DNA from: Engraulis encrasicolus
Lineage: Eukaryota; Chordata; Actinopteri; Clupeiformes; Engraulidae
Assembly (NCBI RefSeq): GCF_034702125.1
Contig: NC_085857.1
Coordinates: forward strand, 58,656,567 to 58,720,566
Length of the DNA stretch: 64,000 bases
Reading direction: 5' to 3'
The notes beneath the pieces are model-generated. The model was not told where the DNA came from and made no database searches. It worked only from the letters and a program-made list of their open reading frames with translations. How positions within the stretch are numbered: position 1 is the first letter of the stretch; each line of letters opens with the position of its first letter. Position numbers and translations under genes: made by a program. This document shows positions 1 to 10,402 of the stretch, piece by piece.

Positions 1-105
1 ACACCGGCCGCTTCATACAATTCCCCACAACAGCGGCCGAACGACGTGCCATCAAAGCGGGGTTCTACAGGGTCGCCGGGTTCCCCAACGTTTTGGGGGC
101 CATTG

Positions 106-109
106 ACTG
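106..109. repeat. Left target-site duplication (ACTG) of the LTR retrotransposon
   Basis: ACTG here is repeated at 10099-10102. Deleting the insert plus one copy restores the reading frame of the Harbinger transposase across the junction, which is independent proof of the insertion boundaries. Confidence 0.9.
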
Positions 110-352
110 TGTCACCGGGGTGACTACACACAATGGGGCGGAACTAATATGTGTTCCCCGTTTCCTTTAGGGAGCGGTTTCGGTGTAGCCATCCGGAACA
201 AAGATCACTGTCCCAAAATGTAAACACGGCAGCCAGCCTAGCAAGGCTAATGGTTTATAATTGTGCCCTGTTAATTCATTATTGTCCCAATGCAGCCCAG
301 CTGGACAGGGGGAGAAAATTCGCTCCAACGATTGGTGTGTTTGAGAGGGGGA

Positions 353-366
353 GCATTATATATATG
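353..366 (+). promoter_or_regulatory. TATA-like element of 5' LTR A
   Basis: CATTATATATATGC lies about 245 bp into the LTR, and the same motif recurs at the equivalent place in the 3' LTR (about 8411-8424). This is the likely RNA polymerase II start region of the element. The assignment is by sequence only. Confidence 0.6.
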
Positions 367-1193
367 CTGGAGATGCGTCTTGTTACGGAGGAGGACCGGG
401 GAGCCAGACACCACACGGGCTGTGCTTGCAGAGAAGACGGACGACCGGAGAAGACTGCCGAGACGGACAACGGACAGAAGAAGCCGGGCCTCACGAAGGA
501 GAAGTGGGAGAATATCGACAGCTAAGTAGACTACCCTTGGAGCTGTGTTGTTGATGTGCCGCTACCAACTGTTAGCTTCGGTGCTAGCCGAGTGGTAGTT
601 GGCTGCTGGGGCTGGTATTCGTGCATCTTTCATCTATTGTGTTCATCCGAAGTGTGCATACGAGTTGAGTTTCACGGATTGCAGTGCTGAGAGTTTGAAT
701 TTGTCACGGATTGCAGTGTTGTGTATTTTTGCACCGAATACAGCCTCCAGTAGCCTTTCTCTCGGACCGTCACCGAAGCTGCCCCTGCCGAGCCCTCGGA
801 CAAGACGAGACCTTCGGGCGGTTGCAGTCCGGCTGGCGGGAGGGAGGAGCAACGACGACAGCAACGCTAAGTGTCACCTTTTTCGAGCACTATTATCAGT
901 ATACCCTTCAGTTGTGCTGGCTACCTGTTTGCATGATAATTGGGCTGCTCTGTTTTTGAACCCGATTGCCCTGAGCTTGCTGTGCCTTGAATTGTTTGTC
1001 AGGACAACCTTTGTCAATTTCACCAGTGTGATCTGCCGTGGTGCTTCTCTTCACTTAACAGCAGCCCCAGGTGCGCCAGCCGCTATCCCCCCTCCCCCGG
1101 GCCCTTGAGTTCTATGCCCGGACTACTGATAACTAGCCTGCTCCTGTGTACTAGTTCAACTGTGTCCTACGTCGACCCAACGCTGTCCAGCCA

Positions 1194-1565
1194 CTGACGA
1201 GACCCCCACCGGACGAGCTGCGCCGCCGCTGCCCAACGCCGTCCATCCACTGACGAGGTCCCCGCCGGACGAGCCGTGCCCGCCACTACGCCAACGCTGT
1301 CCAGCCCCTGACGAGACCCCCACCGGAGGAACCGCGCCGCCGCTGTCCAACGCCGTCCATCCACTGACGAGGTCCCCGCCGGACGAGCCGTGCCGCCACG
1401 ACGCCAACGCCGCCCAGCCACTGACGAGGTCCCCGCCGGACGAGCCGTGCCGCCGCGACCCCAACGCTGTCCGGTCACTGACGAGGTCCCCGCCCGACGA
1501 GCCGTGTCCTCCACTATCCCCCAACGCTGTCCAGCCACTGACGAGACCCCCGCCTGGCGAGCCAC
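1194..1565. repeat. GC-rich minisatellite inside 5' LTR A (7 units of 56-60 bp)
   Basis: The motif CTGACGAG recurs at 1194, 1250, 1308, 1364, 1421, 1478 and 1538. Each unit contains a version of CCAACGCTGTCCAGCCACTG and of CCGCCGGACGAGCCGTG. The array encodes no gene, although it yields long open frames on both strands. Confidence 0.9.
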
Positions 1566-1669
1566 CCTCGCTGCCGCCCCAGTGACTCTCAGCTCCACCC
1601 CCCCCTCCACCTTCCAGGGCCCTGCCCATAGTTTCCCCCTTTTCCCTTTATTATAACTTTTATCCCCCC

Positions 1670-1675
1670 AATAAA
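1670..1675 (+). terminator. Polyadenylation signal of 5' LTR A
   Basis: AATAAA in a pyrimidine-rich context near the 3' part of the LTR. The same signal is at 9988-9993 in the 3' LTR, where it would end the element transcript. Confidence 0.6.
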
Positions 1676-1780
1676 TTTTGTTCTTAACTTTATCCCTCGT
1701 CTTGGCGTGGTGTGTGGTGTGTTGTGTTCCCTGGTGCAGAACGGGTTTAGTGGGCCTTGAGCGCCCCCCTCTTGGTCACA

Positions 1781-2026
1781 ACTGGCGTAGTGCGGCAGGT
1801 TTACCCTGGATTGAGCGCTGTGTGCCCCAAATGCGTCAAACAAGGATCTAATGAGTGATTGTACGGTCATGTCAGTCAGCCCCCCCCCCCCCCATTTTTT
1901 TTAATAACGGGAGTTCCGACGATGAATGGCAAGTGGGTGGAAAGACCAATGTTCAAACGGAAGAAAAAAGTGGAGAGGATGGATCTCCTCTGGTTCTCGG
2001 GACGAGAACCGATTGGTCGGGGAGGG
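1781..2026 (+). other. Junction segment between LTR A and LTR B
   Basis: It begins with a damaged primer-binding site (1783-1799), runs through a C14/T9 homopolymer stretch, and ends in a purine run GGTCGGGGAGGG that directly precedes the TGTCAC start of LTR B. The left part looks like the 5' leader of family A. The right end looks like the 3' internal end (polypurine tract) of family B. No reading frame is recognised. Confidence 0.7.
1783..1799 (+). other. Degenerate primer-binding site after 5' LTR A
   Basis: TGGCGTAGTGCGGCAGG lies two bases after the LTR end. It equals the site at 3192 except for one inserted G, which would disturb pairing with the tRNA-Ser 3' end. Confidence 0.65.
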
Positions 2027-3189
2027 TGTCACGGGGGTGACTTTGAGTGAGGACTTTGTAAATTAGAATGGGGAAGTAAACATTGGGAAAACACGATTAT
2101 GGGGTCAATTAAAGTAAACGGCTACAGGTGGGAATAGGAAATGGGTGTGGTAGGTGATTGGTGACTTTGGGTTGGGGGAGTGTTTATATGCGGAGACGCG
2201 AAATTGGACGGGAGCGCGGAGGGAGAGGGAGAGCAGCCACGAGAGAAGAGGGGGGGCCTCGGAGGAGAGATGCGGCCGTGCCAGAGGGACAGGTGTAGAG
2301 GTGGAGAGAACGTTCAACTCCGGTAGCCGGAGAAGAGGACCAGGCCGGAAGAAGACACTGGTGATCCTATGGATCTGCGTGCAGACGGCTCAGCAGCTCG
2401 ACGGAGGGAGCGCGACTGGCATTGTGCCTGGTGTGAAGGTCCGCGACCTGAGCTGGAGTGGAAGTGCTGCTTCGGAGGACGACTGGGGGGTTAGGACGCT
2501 CCCCCCGTCCAAAAGTGAAGTGTCTGCCTGGTACCCCGCACTACGTTAGAAACTCACCTCCTGTCCGTGCGCGCCATCGCCGCATTCTCTCTCTCTCTTG
2601 CTCTCGCCCCTCCCTCTCTCTCTCTCTCTACAAACCCAGCAGTTGTACTTGGACTCACGTTTAATATCGCTGGCCTACCCAGGTGAATCGCAGCACACAT
2701 TGTTTGCAGTGAGCTGTGCCGTGTGCGAGTGCTGTGTAACTTCACCCTAATGTTTAACCTAGACTAGCGATTGCAGTGTTGTAAATCACGTATGGAATAA
2801 GTGCAGCGATTACCTGCGTAGCCTACTTAATTATGGAAGTGAGTGTCATTTGGACTGCCTATGGAAACAAGCCTACTGTCACCAAGCTCTTCCTGTCTCC
2901 CCAGCCTCGCAATGGATGGACACCTGGCCACCGCTCCTCCGCCTCCTTTGGAACTGATGACTGTGGGGGGGAATCTCTAAGGAATGGACATGGGACTGGG
3001 TTTGGGATTTCGGACTTTTATAGACTTGGGGTGCCCCGGGACTCTTTTAGATTTCTGTTAGTTAATAAATATTATTTTAAAACTCAATCTTTGTGTCTTT
3101 GCGTATTTGTGGTGCACAGTGTACTCTCCAGGGTATTTGGTAACAAAGAGAGGTGTCGCTAGAAAATGCGCACTTTCTCACCTGCGACA
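2027..3189 (+). repeat. Internal LTR (family B, 1163 bp)
   Basis: It starts TGTCACGGGGGTGAC, like LTR A, but then differs throughout, and it ends GCGACA. A polypurine run precedes it and a tRNA primer site follows two bases after it, so both edges are true LTR edges. It has a TATA-like TTTATAT near 2183 and AATAAA at 3064-3069. There is no short direct repeat around it, so it is not a solo LTR that jumped in. Confidence 0.82.
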
Positions 3190-3191
3190 CT

Positions 3192-3210
3192 TGGCGTAGT
3201 CGGCAGGATT
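3192..3210 (+). other. Primer-binding site complementary to tRNA-Ser
   Basis: TGGCGTAGTCGGCAGGATT is the complement of the conserved 3' end of vertebrate tRNA-Ser(AGA), which ends in ATCCTGCCGACTACG plus CCA. Nineteen bases match. It sits two bases after LTR B and 35 bases before the gag start. Confidence 0.82.
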
Positions 3211-3244
3211 TCTGCACTAGGTCTGAACACTTCCACCTCCCAAC

Positions 3245-4171
3245 ATGCCCGATCCCGCCCCAGAACCCCGTCCCCAAGTTATGCCAGTTTTTGTCGGAGC
3301 CCCCTGGGGCCCGAAGTTCCTTGGCCCAAATTCCGATGTCAGCCTGAAAGATTGGACGGCACAGACAAAGTATCTTGCCGACCTACAGGGCCTGACAGAA
3401 CCAGAAAGGCTACAGTTTCTACTTGGCTCTTTGGAAGGAGAAGCCAGGAGAGAAGTGCTTGCAGCAGCTGAAGCTAAGCGCAACACCTCCAAAGCTGTCC
3501 TCGATTACTTAAAGGAGCTCTATGGGGACAAAACCCCTACGGCTACTCTAAGGGCCCAATTCTTTAATTGTAGACAGGCCCCCAGACAATCCATCCGCGC
3601 TTTTGCACTTCAACTGCGAGAATTGCTGGCCCGCCTGAAGAACCGGGAAGACCACGGCTTGGGAGAGGAAGACACACTGATGAGGGATCAGTTTCTCTTG
3701 GGGCTTCGGGATGGTCCCATACGGCAGTGTCTGAAAAGCCAGCTTCGCCGCACTGCCACACTGACCTATGAAGACCTCCGGAAGGAAGCGCTGGAATTGG
3801 AGTTGGACCAACAGGAGACTGACGAACCGCCTGCGAGTGTGGCCGCAAGCAGCACCTGTGCTCCTGCCCCCCCTGCTGCATCCGACTGGAAACGCGAACT
3901 ACACATGGAGATCATGAAAGATGTTAAGGAGCAGATGGCAGAATTGTCCAAGACCCTGCTGGAGGAGATGCGCCGTAACCGTCCCAGTCTCTTGCCCCCG
4001 CCCAGAGGAAGGTCTTACTCGGAAGGAACCAAGGAGCGAAGACCAACCCGACCGAACGGCCCCCGATTCCAGTGGGATGACGAAGGCCGGCCAATCTGCA
4101 ACCGCTGTGGAGCAGTAGGACACATGAGCCGGGACTGCACAGCACGACGCCCCTCTCAGCCGGATTTTTAG
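3245..4171 (+). CDS. gag: Gag polyprotein of the Ty3/Gypsy element (308 aa)
   Basis: Gag forms the intracellular particle that packages element RNA. The frame starts MPDPAPEPRPQVMPVF shortly after the primer site. The central part (about residues 30-190) has the helical capsid-like pattern of retrotransposon gag, including SLKDWTAQTKYLADLQG, LLGSLEGEARREVL and FALQLRELLARLK. A single zinc knuckle, CNRCGAVGHMSRDC (CX2CX4HX4C), lies near the C-terminus after an Arg/Pro-rich linker. The frame is complete with stop TAG at 4169-4171, and pol continues in the -1 frame. It resembles gag of the Arc/PNMA type in general layout only. Confidence 0.9.
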   Translation: MPDPAPEPRPQVMPVFVGAPWGPKFLGPNSDVSLKDWTAQTKYLADLQGLTEPERLQFLLGSLEGEARREVLAAAEAKRNTSKAVLDYLKELYGDKTPTATLRAQFFNCRQAPRQSIRAFALQLRELLARLKNREDHGLGEEDTLMRDQFLLGLRDGPIRQCLKSQLRRTATLTYEDLRKEALELELDQQETDEPPASVAASSTCAPAPPAASDWKRELHMEIMKDVKEQMAELSKTLLEEMRRNRPSLLPPPRGRSYSEGTKERRPTRPNGPRFQWDDEGRPICNRCGAVGHMSRDCTARRPSQPDF

Positions 4172-7100
4172 CTTTACCGGCCACTGTGGGTCAAGTGGCC
4201 GGGGCCCCTTCAAGCGACCCCTCACCCAGCAACCGGGATGCCCTGATTGGACAATGCCCCGTCGTCCGAATCCAAGTTGATGGCAAGTAAGTCCACTGCC
4301 TAGTAGATACTGGATCCCAGGTGACCCTCTTTTNNNNAACCCTGTGTAAAGAAATCTTTGACGACCAACCGTTGCAGTCAACGGGGGCATCCTGGCTGAC
4401 CCTACGAGGCGCCAATGGCCTCGATATCCCCTACACCGGCTATGTGGTCGCTAATTTCCACGTGCAAGGGGTCGCGGTACCAGCTAAAGGGATCGTGGTC
4501 GTCAAAGATCACTGCCTCGGCCAACATCGAGCGCTTCTAGGCATGAATGTCATCTCCGCCTGCTGGGAAGAATTATTCAAGAGGGGCCCTGTTTCTCCGC
4601 ACCCTGCTAAGCCAACCCCGGGGTGGGACCACATCCTCGCAGACTGCCGCCGTATCAGCCATGCACAGGTTCAACAGGAGCGGGAAGACACTGCCCGGGT
4701 GGCCTGCCGCTACGCTTTAACCATCCCTGCCAACAGCGAAGCCCTGGTCTGGGCTAGAGTGCCAACACGACCCCCTGGGTCAACGAGGTGGGTCGTAGTG
4801 GAGCCCCATCTGGATGGCCAAGGGGTGGAGGTTGCCCGTTCTATCGCCACCAACCACCGAGGTAGAGTTCCAGTACGAGTGAGGAACACCAAGCCTTACC
4901 CAGTCCACCTATACCGTCACCAAAGGCTGGCAAGAGTCACCACTGTAACCCCACCGCAAGTGATAGAAGGCAGTGATGTCTGCTTTACTCGGGTGGAGCC
5001 TGGGGTGGTCGAAGTAGGTGTCGCACAGGTCGCCCAAGAGGCGGAGACAGTAAATGGGGACCCACCTGAACACTTGCGCTGTGCATCACTGCAAGGAGAA
5101 GGGCTGGAAGAACAACAACAACAACAACTCCAACAGCTGCTCATCCGGTGGCAGCATGTCTTCTCCACCCACGATGAGGATTATGGGTGCACCGATGCAG
5201 TGAAACATCGAATCCCCACCGGTGATGCAGCCCCCAGTCGCGAAAGGTACCGTCCGGTGCCGCCCACGCTCTACCAGGAGGTTCGTACCCTGCTCAAGGG
5301 CATGTTGGAGGGAGGCATTATCAGGGAGAGCAGCAGCCCCTGGGCTGCCCCAATCGTCCTGGTCCAAAAGAAAAATGGCAGTTGGAGGTTCTGCGTAGAC
5401 TACCGCAGGCTCAACAGCGTGACTAAGAAGGATGCCTTCCCCCTGCCCCGGATCGAAGACTCGCTCACCACCCTGTCCCAGGCGGCCTGGTACTCCACCC
5501 TGGACCTGGCTAGCGGCTATTGGCAGGTACGGGTGGAGGAGCCAGACAGGGAGAAAACGGCCTTTACGACACCCTTTGGGCTCTTCGAGTGGGACAGAAT
5601 GCCTTTTGGCCTCTGCAACGCACCGGCCACGTTCCAGAGGTTGATGCAGCGGTGCCTCAGCGGGCAAATGGTGGAGTCCACACTTGTGTATCTGGACGAC
5701 ATTATAGTGTTCTCCCCAGATTTCTCCACCCACCTGCGCCACCTTGAGGGGGTCTTCCAGGCGATGGAGAGATGGCCTAAAACTGCGGCCAGAGAAGTGC
5801 CAGCTCCTTCGCCAAGAGGTTAAGTTCTTGGGCCACCGAGTTAGCCACCAGGGGTTCTCCCCAGACCCAGACAAGGTGTCCGCGGTGCAAGAGTGGCAGA
5901 CCCCAAGGACCGTCCGTCAGGTGCGCTCCTTTTTGGGGTTTGTGGGGTACTACCGGCGCTTCATTAAGGACTTTTCAAAAATCGCCAAGCCGCTGAATGC
6001 ACTTCTGGGGGATGCTGGACGGCCCCGCGGCAGGGGGTCTCCGTCTGTAGCCTGGAGCCCCGACTGCGACTCTGCTTTCCAGCGACTGAAGGCTGAATTG
6101 CTGCAGGCCCCCATCCTGGCGTATGCAGACTTCTCTCTGCCTTTTATTTTATATACAGACGCCAGTAATGCAGGACTGGGCGCGGTGCTGGCCCAGGAAC
6201 AGCAAGGGGCTGAGAGGGTTATCGCGTACGCCAGCAGAAGCCTACACCCCGCTGAGAAGAATGACGCCAACTACAGCTCTTTTAAGCTGGAGCTCTTAGC
6301 GCTGAAATGGGCACTGAGCGAAAAATTTAAAGATTACTTGTGGGGCGCACAGGTGACCGTGGTGACGGATAATAACCCCCTTGTCCACCTCCAAACGGCC
6401 AGACTAGGCGCGGTGGAGCAGCGATGGGTAGCCCAGTTGGCTAATTTCAACTATCAGATCCGCTACCGGCCAGGCAAACAACATACTAATGCAGATGTGC
6501 TTTCCAGGCCAGAAGACTCAGGAGGGGTTGCTGCAGACAGGCACATACCCACTGACTCCCCACTGGAAGAGGGTCTGATGGTTGGAGTCATCGAAGCGCC
6601 GGGGACGAGCAGAGCCACAACACCCGCCAGCTGGGGCTGGGACCCACGACGGTGGCGAGAGCTGCAGACAGCTGATCCCAATCTGCGGGTGGTCCGCGGC
6701 TACGTGCAGCGCGAGAGGTTGCCTCCAGCCCCAGAGAGACAAGCACAGACACAGGACGTGCGGCAGCTACTGAGCCATTGGCGTCGGCTAAGCCTGCGAG
6801 AAGGGGTGTTGTGCCGGGACAGACGAGACCCGGGGACCCAGGAGGTCGTGAAGCAGGTAGTGGTACCCCGGAACCAGGCACAGCCCCTGCTGGAGGCCTA
6901 CCACACCGACTTGGGCCACCAGGGCCAAGAGAGAACTGTGTCCTTGGTAAGAAGGAATTTCTTCTGGCTTGGGATGGCGGAGTCTGTGGGTGCCTTCACC
7001 GAACGCTGCCCCCGCTGCACCCTCCGCAAAGGGAGGCCGGATGCGCGGGCCCCATTGGTCCTCCTGGTGCCCAAAGCTCCCCTGTACATCATGACCACCG

Positions 7101-8059
7101 ACTTCTTGACCCTGAGCCGCCCAACTGACAGGTACCAGAACATCTTAGTAGTCACCGACCTCTTCACCAAGTTTGCCTGGGCGATTCCCATCCTCGACCA
7201 AACCGCTGTCACCACCGCCAGAGCACTGTGAAGCAACGTGTTCCAACCATTTGGCTGCCCAGAGACTCTGCATTCGGACCAGGGTCCCAATTTTGAAGCC
7301 AAGGTCATGCAGGAGCTGTGCCAGCTCTACGGGTGTCGGAAGACCCGAACCACCCCATACCATCCTCAAGGTAACGGTGGATGCGAGCGTTTTAACCAAA
7401 CGCTGCTGAGCCTGCTGGGGACTTTGGAGGTAGAGCAACAAGACCGCTGGGCAGAGTACCTCCCCTCCCTAGTGCAGTCCTACAACAACAGCGTGCACAG
7501 CAGCACCGGCTATGCTCCATCATTCCTGATGTTCGGGAGGCATGTCCGACTACCCACAGACCTGCTTCTCGGGACCACCCAGACCGAAGAGGGCCAGAGT
7601 ACAACTGACTGGGTGAGTCGTCACCATCAACGCCTGCTGTATGCTTACGAGAAGGTCACGGAGCACTTAGGTGCTGCCGCAGCAAAGAACAAAAGGTTGT
7701 ATGACCGTACTGCCCAGGATGCACCCCTGCTACCGGGGGAGCGGGTCTTGATTCGGGACCACCAGCGCCGCGGACGGGGGAAGCTGTGTGACCGCTGGGA
7801 ATCCCAGCCTTACGTGGTGGTCGGCTGCCCCCGACCTGACAGTCCGGTGTACACAGTGAGGCCCGAGGGCCGGGCTGGTCCTGACCGAGTGCTCCACCGT
7901 AACCTACTCCGACCCTGCCCCAACTACCCACAAGTGCGGCCCCCAGTCCCCGAAGTACCAGAGGCGCCGGCGGCACCCCCTGCACCCCTCCTGGGATGGG
8001 CTTTAGCCCCCGGTGCCCCAGCCCCTTTGGTAGATGAAGATGCCCCAGCGGAACCGTGA
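4172..8059 (+). pseudogene. pol: Pol polyprotein of the Ty3/Gypsy element (protease-RT-RNase H-integrase), broken
   Basis: The protease active site LVDTGSQVTLF is at about 4300-4330. Reverse transcriptase spans about 5200-5750, with VDYRRLN, LDLASGYWQV, PFGLCNAPATFQR and catalytic YLDD near 5689-5700. RNase H shows YTDASNAGLGAVLAQ (about 6158-6205). Integrase has an HHCC-type finger around 6898-7035, then Asp in TTDFL and HSDQG and Glu in GCERFN (about 7380). The end has the VLHRNLLRP module found at Gypsy integrase C-termini. Lesions: TAA at 4288-4290 just before the protease site, unresolved bases at 4334-4337, a frameshift near 5765-5785 after YLDD, and TGA at 7229-7231 within integrase. 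No single enzyme domain from protease to integrase is encoded in one frame. Confidence 0.92.
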
Positions 8060-8145
8060 CGCTCTCAAAGGGAGACGCAAGGAAGACCACCCGACAGGTA
8101 TGGCTCCTGGGTATCTCATGATAGGTCCTAAGGGACTAGGACCTG

Positions 8146-8160
8146 AAAAGAGGGGGAGGG
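8146..8160 (+). other. Polypurine tract before 3' LTR A
   Basis: AAAAGAGGGGGAGGG directly precedes the TGTCACC start of the 3' LTR. This is the expected plus-strand primer of reverse transcription. Confidence 0.8.
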
Positions 8161-10098
8161 TGTCACCGGGGTGACTACACACAATGGGGCGGAACTAACA
8201 TGTGTTCCCCGTTTCCTTTAGGGAGCGGTTTCGGTGTAGCCATCCGGAACAAAGATGGCGGCTCACTGTCCCAAAATGTAAACACGGCAGCCAGCCTAGC
8301 AAGGCTAATGGTTTATAATTGTGCCCTGTTAATTCATTATTGTCCCAATGCAGCCCAGCTGGACAGGGGGAGAAAATTCGCTCCAACGATTGGTGTGTTT
8401 GAGAGGGGGAGCATTATATATATGCTGGAGATGCGTCTTGTTACGGAGGAGGACCGGGGAGCCAGACACCACACGGGCTGGGCTTGCAGAGAGGACGGAC
8501 GACCGGAGAAGACTGCCGAGACGGACAACGGACAGAAGAAGCCGGGCCTCACGAAGGAGAAGTGGGAGAATATCGACAGCTAAGTAGACTACCCTTGGAG
8601 CTGTGTTGTTGATGTGCCGCTACCAACTGTTAGCTTCGGTGCTAGCCGAGTGGTAGTTGGCTGCTGGGGCTGGTATTCGTGCATCTTTCATCTATTGTGT
8701 TCATCCGAAGTGTGCATACGAATTGAGTTTCACGGATTGCAGTGCTGAGAGTTTGAGTTTGTCACGGATTGCAGTGTTGTGTATTTTTGCACCGAATACA
8801 GCCTCCAGTAGCCTTTCTCTCGGACCGTCACCGAAGCTGCCCCTGCCGAGCCCTCGGACAAGACGAGACCTTCGGGCGGTTGCAGTCCGGCTGGCGGGAG
8901 GGAGGAGCAACGACGACAGCAACGCTAAGTGTCACCTTTTTCGAGCACTATTATCAGTATACCCTTCAGTTGTGCTGGCCACCTGTTTGCATGATAATTG
9001 GGCTGCTCTGTTTTTGAACCCGATTGCCCTGAGCTTGCTGTGCCTTGAATTGTTTGTCAGGACAACCTTTGTCTATTTCACCAGTGTGATCTGCCGTGGT
9101 GCTTCCCTTCACTTAACAGCAGCCCCAGGTGCGCCAGCCGCTATCCCCCCTCCCCCGGGCCCTTGAGTTCTATGCCCGGACAACTGATAACTAGCCTGCT
9201 CCTGTGTACTAGTTCAACTGTGTCCTACGTCGACCCAACGCTGTCCAGCCACTGACGAGACCCCCACCGGACGAGCTGCGCCGCCGCTGCCCAACGCCGT
9301 CCATCCACTGACGAGGTCCCCGCCGGACGAGCCGTGCCCGCCACTACGCCAACGCTGTCCAGCCACTGACGAGGTCCCCGCCGGAAGAGTTGTGCCCGCC
9401 ACCACGCCAACGCTGTCCAGCCACTGACGAGGCCCCCGCCGGACGAGCCGCGCCGCCGCTGCCCAACGCCGTCGCTGCCCAACGCCGTCGCTGCCCAACG
9501 CTGTCCAGCCACTAACGAGCCCCCCACCGGACGAGCCGCGTCGCCGCTGCCCAACGCCGTCCATCCACTGACGAGGTCCCCGCCGGACGAGCCGTGCCCG
9601 CCACTACGCCAACGCTGTCCAGCCCCTGACGAGACCCCCACCGGAGGAACCGCGCCGCCGCTGTCCAACGCCGTCCATCCACTGACGAGGTCCCCGCCGG
9701 ACGAGCCGTGCCGCCACGACGCCAACGCCGCCCAGCCACTGACGAGGTCCCCGCCGGACGAGCCGTGCCGCCGCGACCCCAACGCTGTCCGGTCACTGAC
9801 GAGGTCCCCGCCCGACGAGCCGTGTCCTCCACTATCCCCCAACGCTGTCCAGCCACCGACGAGACCCCCGCCTGGCGAGCCACCCTCGCTGCCGCCCCAG
9901 TGACTCTCAGCTCCACCCCCCCCTCCACCTTCCAGGGCCCTGACAATAGTTTCCCCCTTTTCCCTTTAGTATAACTTTTATCCCCCCAATAAATTTTGTT
10001 CTTAACTTTATCCCTCGTCTTGGCGTGGTGTGTGGTGTGTTGTGTTCCCTGGTGCAGAACGGGTTTAGTGGGCCTTGAGCGCCCCCCTCTTGGTCACA
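8161..10098 (+). repeat. 3' LTR (family A, 1938 bp)
   Basis: It matches 110-1780 end to end, with TATA-like sequence at about 8411-8424 and AATAAA at 9988-9993. It is 267 bp longer, almost entirely because the internal minisatellite (about 9252-9880) has more units, including a triplicated short block CAACGCCGTCGCTGCC near 9470-9490. It ends CA and is followed by ACTG. Confidence 0.92.
9252..9880. repeat. Expanded GC-rich minisatellite in 3' LTR A
   Basis: Same 56-60-bp unit as in the 5' LTR, but with about four to five more units and two internal rearrangements. The array explains the length difference between the LTRs. Confidence 0.85.
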
Positions 10099-10102
10099 AC
10101 TG

Positions 10103-10323
10103 CACCCACATCTCCATCAGAGCCCCAGCCGTCAATGAGCACGTTTATAGAGATCGACGTCGTCGGCATAGCATGAATGTCCAGGTAGTGTGCGACCACA
10201 CCATGCTCATAACAAGCGTGTGCGCCAAGTTCCCTGGCTCGGCTCACGACGCGTACATTCTGCGCAATTCCACTTTGCACCCAAAAATGGAAAGGCTGGC
10301 CAACAATGACGTGTGGCTGATTG
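10103..10323 (+). CDS. Harbinger transposase, middle exon (right of insertion)
   Basis: The open frame begins directly after the right-hand target duplication with THISIRAPAVNEHVYRDR and runs through VCDHTMLITSVCAKFPGSAHD to WLIG. It ends at a GTGAGT donor at 10324. The PGSAHD motif carries the second catalytic Asp typical of HARBI1-like proteins. It is in phase with positions 3-109. Confidence 0.87.
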
Positions 10324-10402
10324 GTGAGTAGGCTAAAACAAAAACAAAATCTCTTATCAGAAATGTGTATGTAGCATGCCAATTCTAACATATTTCTTAT
10401 AG

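Larger units (their letters stand above)
110..1780 (+). repeat. 5' LTR (family A, 1671 bp)
   Basis: Begins TG and ends CA. It is nearly identical to 8161-10098 apart from scattered substitutions, an 8-bp gap near 193 (the other copy has an extra GGCGGCT-containing segment) and fewer copies of an internal minisatellite. It holds a TATA-like run near 354-366 and an AATAAA signal at 1670-1675, so it has the U3-R-U5 parts of a functional LTR. Long open frames inside it are by-products of the GC-rich minisatellite and are not genes. Confidence 0.92.
110..10098 (+). mobile_element. Ty3/Gypsy LTR retrotransposon with three LTRs (composite)
   Basis: The element starts TGTCACCGGGG and ends TTGGTCACA, and is flanked by the target duplication ACTG (106-109 and 10099-10102). 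Order seen: LTR A, damaged primer site, 0.25-kb leader, polypurine tract, LTR B, primer site, gag, pol (protease, reverse transcriptase, RNase H, integrase), polypurine tract, LTR A. The domain order with integrase last identifies Ty3/Gypsy. No envelope gene is seen. The matching duplication shows that both outer LTRs belong to one insertion event. Pol is broken, so this copy is not autonomous. Confidence 0.93.

Noticed and set aside
599..1108. 169-residue open frame inside 5' LTR A, repeated at 8657-9166
   Set aside because: It lies wholly in the LTR, is duplicated only because the LTR is, and has no recognisable domain.
1156..1629. Repetitive Gly/Ser- and Trp-rich open frames on the minus strand (also 9214-9946)
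   Set aside because: They are translations of the GC-rich minisatellite with a period near 57 bp, a multiple of three only by chance in places.
2027..3189. LTR B as a simple solo-LTR insertion
   Set aside because: There is no direct repeat at its edges, and it has a polypurine run before and a primer site after, as a genuine element boundary would.
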